Origin: Procambarus clarkii
Taxonomy: Eukaryota > Arthropoda > Malacostraca > Decapoda > Cambaridae
Length of the DNA: 64,000 bases
Direction of reading: 5' to 3'
Assembly: GCF_040958095.1 (NCBI RefSeq)
Contig: NC_091219.1
Location: 26,631,023 to 26,695,022, forward strand
Part shown: in pieces, positions 45,219 to 53,540 of the stretch
How the letters are laid out: each line of letters begins with the position of its first letter
How positions within the stretch are numbered: the stretch's first letter is position 1
The notes under the pieces: generated by a model
What the model was told of the DNA's origin: nothing
Databases searched by the model: none
What the model saw: the letters and a program-made list of their open reading frames with translations, nothing else
Made by a program: the position numbers and the translations under genes

Positions 45219-48058
45219 CGACAGGTCAATCTTGCAGGCACAAATAGTAAATACACGCACACGCACACTTAGGAAAGAGATGACTGGGTTTATTGCATTC
45301 ACCTAGACCTAAAAAAGGCATTCGACAAAGTCCCACACAAGAGGCTGTTCTGGAAACTGGAAGATACTGAAGGAGTGACTAGAGGGGAAGACGTCTGACA
45401 TGGATGAGAAATATTTTAACTGACAGTAGACAGATGAGGGCAGTAATCAGAGACAATGTACCTGACTGGAGGAGTGTTTCTAACGGAGTCCTACAGGGCT
45501 CAGTTCTTGCACCAATACTTCTACATAAACGACCTACCAGAAGGAATGCAGAATTATATGAACATGTTTGCGGATGATGCTAAGATACTGGGGATGATAA
45601 ACGGAGACGATTGTCATGTCCTTGAATAAGACGTGGATAAAATAAGTATATGGAGTAATTCTGTGGCGCGGGTTCGATTCCCGCACGAGGCAGAAACAAA
45701 TGGACAAAGTTTCTTTCACCCTGAATGCCCCTGTTACCTAGCAGTAAATAGGTACCTGGGAGTTAGTCAGCTGTCACGGGCTGCTTCCTGGGGGTGGAGG
45801 CCTGGTCAAGGACCGGGCCGCGGGGACACTAAAGCCCCGAAATTATCTCAAGATAACCTCAAGATGGAGCACCACTTGGAAGAAGGAAGTAAATGTGAAT
45901 TACTGACATGTTATGGAATGTGGAATAGGAGAAAACAGACCACACACACATCCTACAAATTATGTGAAAATGCTTTAAAAAATTCTGATAAAAAATAAAT
46001 CTAGGTGTGGTTCTAGATATAAAACTATCACCTGAGGATCATATAAGGAACATCGTGCGAAGAACCTATGCTACACTTTCCATTTTCAGAATTGCTTTTA
46101 AATACATGGATGGTGAAATACTAAAGAAATAATTAGCAACCTGTGTGAGACCAAAGTTGGAATATGCAGCGGTTGTATGGTGCCCATATCTTAAGAAGCA
46201 CATCAACAAACTGGAAAACGTGCAAAGACATGCAGCTAAATGGCTCCCAGAACTGAAGGGCAAGAGCTACGAGGAGAGGTTAGAGTCATTAAATATGCCA
46301 AAACTAGGAGATAGAAAAAAAGGAGTTGATATGTTTACAAGTGATGGTATTACTGCGTATAATTAGTAATTCCCGTTACTAATTATACGTTACTGCGTAT
46401 AATTAGTAACAGGAATAGACAAAATTGACAAGGAAGAAATCCTGAGACCCTGACACTGCAAGAAAAAAAGGTGATAAATTTAAGCTAGCTTAACAGTTCT
46501 GTCGAGGAAATATAAGAAAATTGACTTTCGCAAACAGAGTGGCAGACGGTTGGAACAAGTTAAATGAGAAGGTGGTGGAGGCCAAGACCGTCAGTAGTTT
46601 CAAAACGTTATACGACAAAGAGTACTTGGAAGACGGGACACCACGAGCGAGGCTCTCATCCTGTAACTACACTTAGGTAATTAACACCAATGACACAGAG
46701 ACAAGACATGACAACTGCCGTCACAACAGCAGAGACAAGAGCTAGAGCAGCAGGTGGAATGAGTCGGATGAGCAGGTTGGGCCCCTCAAATATTATGATA
46801 TCAAACTCCCCAACGGACGAATTATGAGGTACTATAAATCACAGAGGCTCACAATCATTCACGTTTTCTATGCTTTGGTCGTTAGGTTAGGTTCGAGTGA
46901 TTTAGTACATCCTGTTCTGGCCGTTGTGGCAGCTCAAGAGGACGGGCTGGCTAGTCTCCATTCACCATTGTAAAACGTATGATAAGAAGCTAAAGGAGGC
47001 ATGGTCAGAGACCGGACCGCGCAGGTATTGATTCCCGGAAATAACAACATGAAAGGCGGGGTTTTGGAGCTGATAGCCGACCATGCAAGCACACCTAGGT
47101 GAGTACACACAGCGTATAATACACTGAGGGAAAATAAATGAAGTGGTAAGATATAGTTTACCAGAGCGGATGACTGGAGGAAGAGGCATAGGTGGAAACT
47201 GGTGACTGGAACACGTCTGAGACGTGTAAGGCAAGAGAGAATACTGGCGCACACGGGCACCACAACCTGGTGTATCCATGAAACAATACTGAGTCACGGA
47301 ATGGGATCGAACCCTCCGCCCGGGACTCTCCAGTCACCATGACGCAGTAAAACCATGTTCCATAAGCAGTCTTCAACCCTTAAACTCAATCATTCCAATG
47401 GATAAAATAAGATAAACAAAGACATCAGTAACTGTGCAATTGTCAATGTTGCTGCACTTTTGAAGTCTCGGGGAAAAGAATTAGAGCGTGGAGGACGATC
47501 CAGATCACCAGGTACAATGAAAACACGCCGATCTCTTTACATTAGTCTCCCCCACCCCATGATAATACCTAGGACAGTTCTCCCTTTTTAAATTTTAAAT
47601 TTTGCCCCGAGCGGCGAGTTTATTGGGCAGCGCCACTCATCTTGTGAGTGGACACACCGCTATAGCAGCATGTACAACACTCCCCAATAGGAAGAAAACC
47701 CTTTGTTATGGGAGAACATCAAGGCGCCAAGAGGTGCTGGACACACTACCCATACAGGTGAGTGAAGTTATGGTATTATTGGCCCAGTTGCTTCTCCTGG
47801 AATGGTTGGGTATGGTGGAGTGGAATGAGTATGACAAAGATAAACTACGACTCACAACTAGGGAGAGAGAGAGAGTGATAAAGAGACGACCAGAGAGCAA
47901 GAGAGCAATACAGAAAGGACTAGAGATAAAGATGTTTGTTTACCTTTGGCCCAGCCGGTGAGGACGTTGCCCAGATAGACGACCTTGTAGGTGGGGTCGT
48001 ATTCCGTGATGGTCACACTCTTCTTCCTCCACAGCTTCTTGAGGTTCATGTTGGGCAT
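36131..48058 (-). CDS. FAM43: FAM43-like PTB-domain protein, 4 coding exons
   Basis: FAM43A/B family protein: an N-terminal PTB/PID domain (binds NPxY-type or phospholipid ligands in related proteins; the partner is unknown here) and a long acidic tail. Coding exons (minus): 48058-47944, 42288-42209, 40109-39909, 37069-36131; 1335 nt, 444 residues, all GT-AG and in phase. Family hallmarks: DPTYKVVYLGN near residue 21, HRVTYCVA and FCWVYRHE in exon 3, RCHAVLCPK, and PPLERSKSAPKLG at about 190-202 (vertebrate PPVERSRSAPKLG). RSKSAP resembles a 14-3-3 or basophilic-kinase site. Vertebrate FAM43 genes are, as I recall, essentially single-exon, so four exons would be notable. The start ATG has a CACC context with an in-frame TGA five codons upstream. 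Confidence 0.93.
37163..37222. repeat. (ATT)n microsatellite
   Basis: About 20 ATT units followed by four GTT units, in FAM43 intron 3, 90 bp from the exon 4 acceptor. Confidence 0.95.
37595..37854 (+). mobile_element. Foldback MITE-like element P1, copy 1
   Basis: About 260 bp with long inverted ends: GGCCAGATTCACGAAGCAGT at the left and its near complement CTTCTTCGTGAATCTAGCCC at the right. Pairing continues through AATCTTTGACGGCTTTG / AAAGCCGCCAAAGATTGAG. The middle has AACTGTTGTTATTGTTATAA. A second copy is at 48773-49032 and a half copy at 57905-58070. No target duplication could be recognised. Confidence 0.8.
38278..38357. repeat. (TA)n microsatellite
   Basis: About 80 bp of uninterrupted TA immediately left of the long palindrome. 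Confidence 0.95.
38357..38867. repeat. Long near-perfect inverted repeat (208-nt arms)
   Basis: Left arm 38357-38564 and right arm 38661-38867 are reverse complements with about one base difference, in the G/C homopolymer. They are separated by an AT-rich and itself palindromic centre. Each arm holds a SINE head (GACGGCTGAGTGGACAGCGC, GTGTTCGTAATCCTTAGGGT) and a polypurine/polypyrimidine stretch. The right arm continues into a full SINE at 38813-39093; the left arm stops in the (TA)n. Confidence 0.9.
38813..39093 (+). mobile_element. tRNA-derived SINE, family S1, tail type 'a'
   Basis: The head is tRNA Leu/Ser-like: box A GGCTGAGTGGACAGCGC and box B GGTTCGATCCC. The body has TTTCTTTCACCCTGATGCCC, AGCAGTAAATAGGTACCTGG and ACGGGCTGCTTCCTAGGG. 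The tail GGATTAAGGACTTGCCCGAA, CGCTACGCGTGCTAGTGG and (AAAT)n matches the 3' end of LINE family B (30540-30662). Confidence 0.85.
39094..39738. other. FAM43 intron 3, unrecognised part
   Basis: Contains CTGTCTGTCTC-type low complexity at 39085-39215 and otherwise unrecognised sequence. Confidence 0.4.
39739..39888 (-). mobile_element. 150-bp palindromic element with 11-bp TSD
   Basis: Flanked by AGATGGAGATG at 39728-39738 and 39889-39899. Arms of 46 nt (39773-39818 and 39843-39888) pair through ACCACACACTAGAAAGTGAA and GACGACGTTTCG. The other end carries CACAATAACGTGGCTAAA. There are no recognisable pol III boxes and no coding frame. The orientation is opposite to the copy at 40181. The right duplication ends 10 bp from the 3' boundary of FAM43 exon 3. 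Confidence 0.88.
39909..40109 (-). CDS. FAM43: FAM43 exon 3, core of PTB domain
   Basis: Sixty-seven codons: VTICGAGLRAVTREHGLTEY, HRVTYCVAHPAYPRVFCWVY, RHEGRR and LRCHAVLCPKNTKAE. Unlike its surroundings it is GC-rich. It is bracketed by two oppositely oriented copies of a 150-bp palindromic element, at 39739-39888 and 40181-40331. Confidence 0.95.
40181..40331 (+). mobile_element. 150-bp palindromic element with 12-bp TSD
   Basis: Flanked by ACTATTATTTCT at 40169-40180 and 40332-40343. It starts GTTGACCAGACCACACACTG, has the two GACGACGTTTCG/CGAAACGTCGTC arms, and ends ACTTCAGCCACGTTATTGTG then CGTCTGC. It lies in FAM43 intron 2, 71 bp from the exon 3 acceptor, inverted relative to the copy on the other side of the exon. 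Confidence 0.88.
40850..41185 (+). mobile_element. LINE C-terminal fragment (family D)
   Basis: Encodes RGPRLFNILPVSIRNIAGTT then VNIFKRKLDNFLQGVPDQPG, the last domain of a crustacean LINE pol (GPRLFN-LP--IRN, F--KLD--L--VPD). It is about 80 residues in an open frame, 5'-truncated, in FAM43 intron 2. Confidence 0.7.
41186..41822. other. FAM43 intron 2, unrecognised part
   Basis: No coding or repeat signal recognised. Confidence 0.35.
41835..41982 (+). mobile_element. tRNA-derived SINE (family S3), 5'-inverted, with 12-bp TSD
   Basis: A 148-bp insertion flanked by AACCATGGAATA at 41823-41834 and 41983-41994. It has tRNA-like box A TAGCTCAGTCGATTAAGG and box B GGTTCGAATCC, then CCTTGTGGATTTGTTCATTT. 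The left half is the inverted complement of the SINE's own parts: GACACTGCCTTAATCG pairs with CGATTAAGGCAGTGTC, and AAATGAACAAA with TTTGTTCATTT. So the head was duplicated in inverted orientation. Confidence 0.85.
42060..42145 (+). mobile_element. Interspersed repeat with GTAGCACGGGCTATGGTGAG core
   Basis: GTTGTTGTTTTAGATTTAGC, then the core GTAGCACGGGCTATGGTGAG and CCCGTACC. The same core occurs at about 52535-52590 (minus) and is tandemly amplified at 54326-54543. The core includes an inverted repeat (ACGGGCT/AGCCCGT). It lies 65 bp from FAM43 exon 2. Confidence 0.65.
42209..42288 (-). CDS. FAM43: FAM43 exon 2
   Basis: An 80-nt exon encoding GEGCVDKPLATLWRNYCQST then RQDIAMK, equivalent to human GCTDLAVGKIW to TKMKLTV. 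The phases match exons 1 and 3 exactly, which supports so small an exon. Confidence 0.9.
42386..42495. repeat. Perfect 47-nt inverted repeat with 16-nt loop
   Basis: Arms 42386-42432 and 42449-42495 pair exactly (AGGAAAATTGAAACAGGAAT at the outer end, CTTTCGTATATTAATA at the loop). The loop is GCTCCTTCTGAAGATG. It is in FAM43 intron 1. Confidence 0.9.
42900..43007 (+). mobile_element. Palindromic element, shortened copy, with 13-bp TSD
   Basis: Flanked by CACAATGAAATGT at 42888-42900 and 43008-43020. It has the left arm (GACCAGACCACACACTAGAA, GACGACGTTGTTTCGG), the loop and the end ACTTTAGCCACGTTATTGTG, but lacks the second arm, giving about 107 bp. It is the third TSD-bearing copy of this family. 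Confidence 0.85.
43290..43366 (+). mobile_element. Palindromic element, partial copy
   Basis: GACCAGACCACACACCAGAA, GACGACGACGTTTCGGTCGG and GACCATTATCAAGTCG. The right end is lost and abuts a hairpin-chain fragment. Confidence 0.75.
43386..43450 (-). repeat. Solo fragment of the hairpin-chain repeat
   Basis: Minus-strand 3' part of the unit: GATGATTGATTGATGAAGAA, then GCCACCCAAGAGGTGGC and ACGGGCATGAATATCCCCGT. Confidence 0.75.
43451..44188. other. FAM43 intron 1, unrecognised part
   Basis: No feature recognised. Local base content rises towards GC near 43900-44190. Confidence 0.35.
44190..44360. repeat. 26-bp minisatellite
   Basis: About six units of ACCTGCCCGGAGGTGGCTAG plus GCTGCC, with a C/A variant in 'acctgcc'/'acctacc'. 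Each unit junction forms the short palindrome AGGTGGC...GCCACCT. Confidence 0.9.
44690..45125 (-). mobile_element. CR1/L2-like LINE C-terminal fragment (family E)
   Basis: Minus-strand frame: MGYEKRLLELILTTLEDKRV, RGDMITTYKILRGIDKVDRD, NFFSVRVVNRWNALGSDVVE and ADSIHSFKCRYD. This is the usual CR1/L2/RTE-type pol C-terminus (YE-RL--L-L-TLE-R--RGDMI, F--R-V--WN-L---VV-A-S---FK). The 3' end (TATTGGGCTCTATCATATCT) is retained and the 5' end is truncated at a (TG)n tract. Confidence 0.8.
45128..45219. repeat. (TG)n microsatellite with GTGC interruptions
   Basis: About 90 bp between two LINE fragments in opposite orientation. Confidence 0.95.
45270..46690 (+). mobile_element. LINE RT fragment (family C), interrupted by a SINE
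   Basis: RT motif A region HLDLKKAFDKVPHKRLFWKL, an RT-like FADDAKILGM (FADD catalytic pair), then after a SINE DLGVVLDIKLSPEDHI, CVRPKLEYAAVVWCPYLKKH, INKLENVQRHAAKWLPELKG and KSYEERLESLNMPKLGDRKK. It ends RVADGWNKLNEKVVEAKTVS and the 3' tail CACCACGAGCGAGGCTCTCA. It has several stops and shifts, so it is old. It lies antisense to FAM43 in intron 1. Confidence 0.82.
45662..45868 (+). mobile_element. tRNA-derived SINE, family S1, tail type 'b', inside LINE C
   Basis: A 5'-truncated head with box B GGTTCGATTCCCGCACG; body TTTCTTTCACCCTGAATGCC and AGCAGTAAATAGGTACCTGG; tail GACCGGGCCGCGGGGACACT, AAAGCCCCGAAATTATCTCA and AGATAACCTCAAGA. The hexamer ATGGAG occurs just outside each end (about 45650 and 45867) and may be a target duplication. 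Confidence 0.8.
46691..47265. other. FAM43 intron 1, unrecognised part
   Basis: No feature recognised; short open frames only. Confidence 0.35.
47268..47362 (-). mobile_element. tRNA-like SINE head fragment
   Basis: On the minus strand: ACTGCGTCATGGTGACTGGA (box A area) and GGAGGGTTCGATCCCATTCC (box B). It is a single short fragment without a visible tail. Confidence 0.5.
47363..47943. other. FAM43 intron 1, part next to exon 1
   Basis: GAGA-rich stretch at about 47855-47915; nothing else recognised. Confidence 0.35.
47944..48058 (-). CDS. FAM43: FAM43 exon 1 (start codon)
   Basis: Encodes MPNMNLKKLWRKKSVTITEY then DPTYKVVYLGNVLTGWAK, the first strands of the PTB domain. It compares with vertebrate FRSKRKKLHVTSEDPTYTVLYLGN. 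The donor is GTAAAC. Confidence 0.93.
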
Positions 48059-48560
48059 GGTGAAGAGCCTCGCTCACCTATGTGTTCACACACACACACA
48101 CCAACACCTGCCTCACTCCTCTCTCAACACGTGGGTGGTGGCGTCGACATGGTCACGGCGCCAGTGTGGGTGGCACGTGTCGACGACAGAGGGCCACTGC
48201 TGGGCACTTGTGCTGTGGCACCCAGGGCACTCTCCAGATGACGTCAGCCCTGCATATCCGCTGCTGATGTTAGTCAGTACTGGGCGACGCCTGGCATCCT
48301 GTGCTGGTGGCCACGCTCGCAGACACTCTCTCCTCACCCTCTCACACTTCTTACTCGGCTCCTCTCTCTCTCTCCTCCTCCAGGGCGCTCCTCTGCCCGC
48401 CCCCTGGGGCTGCTTCTCACGCCGCCTCGCCTACCCCCAGGGCCGGATACTTTACGTGTGCCCCGGGGTCCGGCCTGGGGCGCGCGGGGGGCTCAGGGGT
48501 CCCCGCCCCACACCAACATGGCACACGTTCATCAGACTCCTGTAAACACAAACAAGATGG
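48059..48560 (-). promoter_or_regulatory. FAM43: Putative FAM43 5' UTR and CpG-rich promoter
   Basis: About 500 bp upstream of the FAM43 start, with high GC and many CpGs (CACGCCGCCTCGCCTACCCC, GGGGCGCGCGGGGGGCTCAG) and a CTCTCTCTCTCCTCCTCC initiator-like pyrimidine run at about 48362-48382. It stands out from the AT-rich flanks. No TATA box was recognised. The overlapping open frames here are composition artefacts. Confidence 0.45.
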
Positions 48561-48772
48561 TTAGTAACATTCAAATGACTCGGGGGAAACAGTTTACACC
48601 AGCTTCATACATAGATATATATATTTCCCCTCAGTGTATATACATCGAGTTTACATTAATTCTCTCCGAAGATACATCGAATTTATACCAATACTTCACT
48701 CTATTGTGGACGATTGCTTATTCATGTGGTAGAAACAAGACATTGCGTCGTTAGTGGTCGAGGTAGTTCCCA

Positions 48773-49032
48773 GGGGCCAGATTCACGAAGCAGTTACGCA
48801 AGCACTTACGAACGTGTACATCTTTTCTCAATCTTTGACGGCTTTGTTTACATTTATTAAACAGTTTACGAGCATGAAAACTTGCCAATCAACTGTTGTT
48901 ATTGTTATAAACAGCCTCCTGGTGGTTCAGAGCTCATTAACTGGCTAATAATTGTAAACAAAGCCGCCAAAGATTGAGAAAAGATGTACACGTTCGTAAG
49001 TATTTGCGTAACTGCTTCGTGAATCTGGACCC
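48773..49032 (+). mobile_element. Foldback MITE-like element P1, copy 2
   Basis: Same structure as 37595-37854 and better preserved: GGGGCCAGATTCACGAAGCA at the left, GCTTCGTGAATCTGGACCC at the right. The middle has ACTGTTGTTATTGTTATAAA. About 260 bp, upstream of FAM43. Confidence 0.85.
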
Positions 49033-49094
49033 AGGTGATTAACCTTACCAACTACTCCTGGCGTTGTTAGTAGCCACAGCTCTATATTTTTGCA

Positions 49095-49362
49095 TTTATT
49101 TATATATATATATACAAGAGTTGTTACATTCTTGTACAGCCACCAGCACGGGGTAGCGTTTCGGGCAGGTCCCTTAATCCTATGTTCCCTGGAATACGAC
49201 CCGCCAAATCGTTTCACAACCAGGTACCCATTTTACTGCTGGGTGTACAGAGGCTACAGTTAAGGATTGGCACCCTGTCAATCCAGGATACGAACCCAGG
49301 CCAAAGTGCTCGCGAAACGCCAGGCGAGTGTCTTACCACTGCACCACGGGGGACTGCTTTGT
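49095..49362 (-). mobile_element. tRNA-derived SINE, family S1-like, tail type 'a'
   Basis: On the minus strand a box B GGGTTCGTATCC precedes a body with CAGTAAAATGGGTACCTGGT. The tail is GGATTAAGGGACCTGCCCGA, CGCTACCCCGTGCTGGTGGC and TACAAGAATGTAACAACTCT. The tail matches LINE family B, as in the copy at 38813. Confidence 0.75.
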
Positions 49363-49535
49363 TAGTAACTTAGTAACTGAAGGAATTAAAACTGACACCG
49401 CTGGAAAGGAGGAGTGAGACATGATACAGACGTATACAATACTTAGGGCGGGATTGACAGGGTGGAAAGAGTGGAAATGAATACTAATAAAAGAGGGACA
49501 TGGCTGGAAGCTTCAGGCTCAGATGTGTGCAACAG

Positions 49536-49536
<1 letters not shown>

Positions 49537-49626
<90 letters not shown>

Positions 49627-49636
49627 GACAGACAGA
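49537..49636. repeat. (CAGA)n microsatellite
   Basis: About 22 units of CAGA with one interruption at the end. Confidence 0.95.
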
Positions 49637-49689
49637 CAAACACACACACAGATATTAACAGAGCCTACTGGGGTTAATAGAGCCTAATA

Positions 49690-49881
<192 letters not shown>

Positions 49882-50029
49882 TTCCCAGGCGTATGACGTG
49901 AGTAGAATGACAGGAAACCGGAGCAGATAATTAGGATGGAGTGCCGAGAAGTGATAGAGAATGAGAGTCCCACACGCCAAGGACACCAGCACTTCTAGGA
50001 AGTGTCCCTGTCGACTGGAATGGCACACG

Positions 50030-50150
50030 CTGGACCCCTATGGCTGACCCCAATGGCTGGTCCCTATGGCTGACCCCTTTGGCTGACCCCCTATGGCTGA
50101 CCCCTGTGGCTGACCCCTATGGCTGACCCCCCTATGGCTGACACCTATGG
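50030..50150. repeat. Minisatellite of about 16 bp (CCCTATGGCTGACC)
   Basis: Seven to eight degenerate units of CCCTATGGCTGACC, with T/A and length variation. Confidence 0.8.
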
Positions 50151-50209
50151 CGGGATCCACGGGGATCGTGGAGTGGGAGCTACTATCCTTACTTCCTCTA
50201 CTTATGTAA

Positions 50210-50370
50210 ACTTAGTTTACCTTCAACTTAGTTTACTTTCAACATAGTTTACTTTTAACTTAGTTTACTTTAAACTTAGTTTACTTTAAACTTAGTTTAC
50301 TTTAAACTTAGTTTACTTTAAACTTAGTTTACTTTAAACTTAGTTTACTTTAAACTTAGTTTACTTGCCA
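50210..50370. repeat. 16-bp minisatellite (ACTTAGTTTACTTTAA)
   Basis: About ten units, with outer units diverged and inner units identical, as expected from recent slippage in the middle. Confidence 0.9.
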
Positions 50371-51123
50371 CTTACTTTATCTTCAACGACCTCGGAAAAA
50401 AGCAGACATTCCAATATATACATATTTGCCGATAGGGGTACCCGGCAGTGCCCGGGACTGTTTCCTCCACCCCCACTTTCACTGTTTTTCCCCCTCTGCC
50501 CTCTCTCCTAATATCCCCCCCCCCCTACCCGCATCTCCCCTCTCTCTCTCTCCCTCTCTCTCACACACACAAGGCTACGGAGAGATAACCCCTGTACAGT
50601 CATCTGTCATCTCTAGTGAAAGTTTTGTAGCGAAGTCCTGCCACCTGCTGCTGGTGCTGTTACTGCTGCTACTGTTACTGCTGGTGCTGCTGCTGTTGCT
50701 ACTGTAATTTGCTGCTGCCACTGTAACCTCCTCCTCTGCTCCTAGGACTCCTCGTTACTTTGCTGTTGGAGTTCTCCTAGGTGTATTGTCCACGCTACTG
50801 ATGCAAGATGATCTGCAACAACCCCAGTGCCTTCCTGGTTCTGGTATTGTTGCAGACATTGAGGGCGCTGCTACTGGCGTATCCCTTCCCCCTTTTTGGA
50901 CACTGTACCGCACAATGACCGCTGTACCGCTTGCTGTACCCGGGAGCTATTACCCTGGATGCTAGTAGTGCTTATACTGTACCCTCGCTGCTGCTCAAGT
51001 GTATACCTCAAGTGTAAACACACTTGAGTAACCCGACACTTTAAGTAACCACACACGTACCTGAAGTAAGTGTGTGCCTGGTTAAGTGTGAACACTTTCC
51101 CATGCTGTTCCGCGTGGAGGGCT
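50371..51123. other. No recognisable gene; CTG-rich patch
   Basis: CTCTCTCTCT and poly-C runs at 50515-50565, then CTGCTG/TTACTG imperfect trinucleotides at 50641-50720. No feature otherwise. Confidence 0.4.
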
Positions 51124-51940
51124 GACGAGGACAGTTCAAGTGCCTGTGACGAGGACAGTTCAAGTGCCTGTGACGAGGACAGTTCAAGTGCCTGTGACGA
51201 GGACAGTTCAAGTGCCTGTGACGAGGACAGTTCAAGTGCCTGTGACGAGGACAGTTCAAGTGCCTGTGACGAGGACAGTTCAAGTGCCTGTGACGAGGAC
51301 AGTTCAAGTGCCTGTGACGAGGACAGTTCAAGTGCCTGTGACGAGGACAGTTCAAGTGCCTGTGACGAGGACAGTTCAAGTGCCTGTGACGAGGACAGTT
51401 CAAGTGCCTGTGACGAGGACAGTTCAAGTGCCTGTGACGAGGACAGTTCAAGTGCCTGTGACGAGGACAGTTCAAGTCCCTGTGACGAGGACAGTTCAAG
51501 TGCCTGTGACGAGGACAGTTCAAGTGCCTGTGACGAGGACAGTTCAAGTCCCTGTGACGAGGACAGTTCAAGTGCCTGTGACGAGGACAGTTCAAGTCCC
51601 TGTGACGAGGACAGTTCAAGTCCCTGTGACGAGGACAGTTCAAGTGCCTGTGACGAGGACAGTTCAAGTGCCTGTGACGAGGACAGTTCAAGTGCCTGTG
51701 ACGAGGACAGTTCAAGTCCCTGTGACGAGGACAGTTCAAGTGCCTGTGACGAGGACAGTTCAAGTGCCTGTGACGAGGACAGTTCAAGTCCCTGTGACGA
51801 GGACAGTTCAAGTGCCTGTGACGAGGACAGTTCAAGTCCCTGTGACGAGGACAGTTCAAGTCCCTGTGACGAGGACAGTTCAAGTGCCTGTGACGAGGAC
51901 AGTTCAAGTGCCTGTGACGAGGACAGTTCAAGTGCCTGCG
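51124..51940. repeat. 24-bp minisatellite, 34 units, with 240-bp higher-order period
   Basis: Thirty-four nearly identical units of GACGAGGACAGTTCAAGTGC plus CTGT. The only variant is C for G in the 'gtgcc' step, at about 51477, 51549, 51597, 51621, 51717, 51789, 51837 and 51861. The last four are the first four shifted by exactly 240 bp. Because 24 is divisible by three and the unit has no stops, three frames of over 270 codons are open (DEDSSSAC, PVTRTVQV, and antisense NCPRHRHL). I regard these as artefacts. Confidence 0.95.
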
Positions 51941-51969
51941 AGTGAAGGTGAAGAACTAGAGTGAACTAG

Positions 51970-52112
51970 AACTCTCCTGCCCGGAACACTTTGCGTAATA
52001 GTGGCTTTAGGCAGTGTATGCACCAGCTCTATCTATAAATCCATCAATTTTTCGTATCACCTCTTGTATGTATGTACTTTACCTGAATAAACATTTGAAT
52101 TTGAATTTTTTG
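51970..52112 (+). mobile_element. LINE family B 3' tail fragment
   Basis: TGCCCGGAACACTTTGCGTA, ATAGTGGCTTTAGGCAGTGT and TGTACTTTACCTGAATAAAC, then (TTTGAA)n. It is the tail of the fragments at 20431 and 22508 in the opposite orientation, starting directly after the minisatellite. Confidence 0.7.
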
Positions 52113-52534
52113 AAACTGTGTTAGGGCATCACTGCTGGGTATGGGCATTTCATACCCAGGCTGAATGACTCTTAGATAAGTAAGCTAACGAAGATGGACT
52201 AATTGTTCATCTCAAGATAACCTCAAGATGGCTAAAATATAATAAATGAATAAAACCCAACTTTATTCATGCAAATGGTTATACATTTGTAACTGAATTA
52301 GTTTACATAAACTTTGAGTATACAATTTACTCAAGTGGGACGTTATAATAATAACATAACGTGATCACTATAATTATGTACAGTGGAATCTAGACTTATG
52401 GACCCGTGACAAGGTGGAGTACCCGAAGGTGCTCACTTGGGACCTTCTTTTATTCATAATATATATCAGTTATGTTCCACAATACCGCAAACAGTAATAG
52501 AACAGAGCATTGTAAATACTAATGACACAAGACG

Positions 52535-52590
52535 GGCTCACCATAGCCCGTGCTACTTGGAACTTTTTGTTCCAGGTAGCGAATCTTAAC
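52535..52590 (-). mobile_element. Interspersed repeat, CACGGGCTATGGTGAGCCCG core
   Basis: On plus it reads GACGGGCTCACCATAGCCCG then TGCTACTTGGAACTTTTTGT. It is an inverted copy of the repeat at 42060 and 54290. Confidence 0.65.
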
Positions 52591-52638
52591 ACCAAATAAT
52601 AATGACACAACTACCACCAGTTTCATGTAATGTTGCTA

Positions 52639-53032
52639 CAAGTACAACCACTATTATAAGGTCAGTACAACCACTATTATAAGGTCAGTACAACCACTAT
52701 TATAAAGCCAGTACAACCACTATTATAAAGCCAGTACAACCACTATTATAAAGCCAGTACAACCACTATTATAAAGCCAGTACAACCACTATTATAAAGC
52801 CAGTACAACCCCTATTATAAAGCCAGTACAACCACTATTATAAGGTCAGTACAACCACTATTATAAAGCCAGTACAACCACTATTATAAAGCCAGTACAA
52901 CCACTATTATAAAGCCAGTACAACCACTATTATAAGGTCAGTACAACCACTATTATAAAGCCAGTACAACCCCTATTATAAAGCCAGTACAACCACTATT
53001 ATAAAGCCAGTACAACCACTATTATAAAGCCA
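52639..53032. repeat. 23-bp minisatellite
   Basis: About 17-18 units of AGTACAACCACTATTATAAA plus GCC, with 'ggtc' variants in four units and a 'cccct' variant in two, so both old and recent unit copying are visible. Confidence 0.93.
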
Positions 53033-53210
53033 GCGCTGTTACAATGAATAATGAATATGATGTTAAGGTAAGGAATGCTTCCTACTTCATTACATGCATG
53101 GAGAGGACCCGTCACCTCCTCTCTAGCCCTTGCCTATCCCACCAGCACCCTACTCTCACCTCTCTCCTAACTAGTCCGCCTTCGTTAGCTTGTCTCTTTA
53201 AGAGTCCCTC

Positions 53211-53325
53211 TACAGATCTCCAGTATCAGCTCTTGATACTGGTAATGGCTCAAAAGGGCCACCACTTACGGGCTATTCATGCCCGTGCCACCTTTTGGAT
53301 GGCTTGATCTTCATCAATCATCAAT
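53211..53325 (+). mobile_element. Solo hairpin-chain repeat unit, 5'-truncated
   Basis: CAGATCTCCAGTATCAGCTC, TTGATACTGG, GGGCTATTCATGCCC and GCCACCTTTTGGATGGC, ending in TCATCAATCATCAATC. One full chain minus the first two stems. It shows that the unit disperses singly as well as in blocks. Confidence 0.8.
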
Positions 53326-53397
53326 CTCTATGAGTCATTCAGCCTGGGTTATCGTTTGGAGAAAGACGTCCCATAGCCGTGCGCTCAGCAGGCGCGC

Positions 53398-53402
53398 TGT
53401 TG

Positions 53403-53491
<89 letters not shown>

Positions 53492-53492
53492 G

Positions 53493-53536
<44 letters not shown>

Positions 53537-53540
53537 GCTT
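53398..53540. repeat. (GCT)n trinucleotide tract
   Basis: About 45 GCT units with occasional ACT. Open in every frame (poly-Leu, poly-Ala, antisense poly-Ser); no sign of a gene around it. Confidence 0.95.

Noticed and set aside
51041-51964. Three open frames of 270-296 codons on both strands
   Set aside because: All lie within a 24-bp tandem repeat without stops. Period divisible by three keeps every frame open, and there are no splice sites, start context or flanking coding signal.
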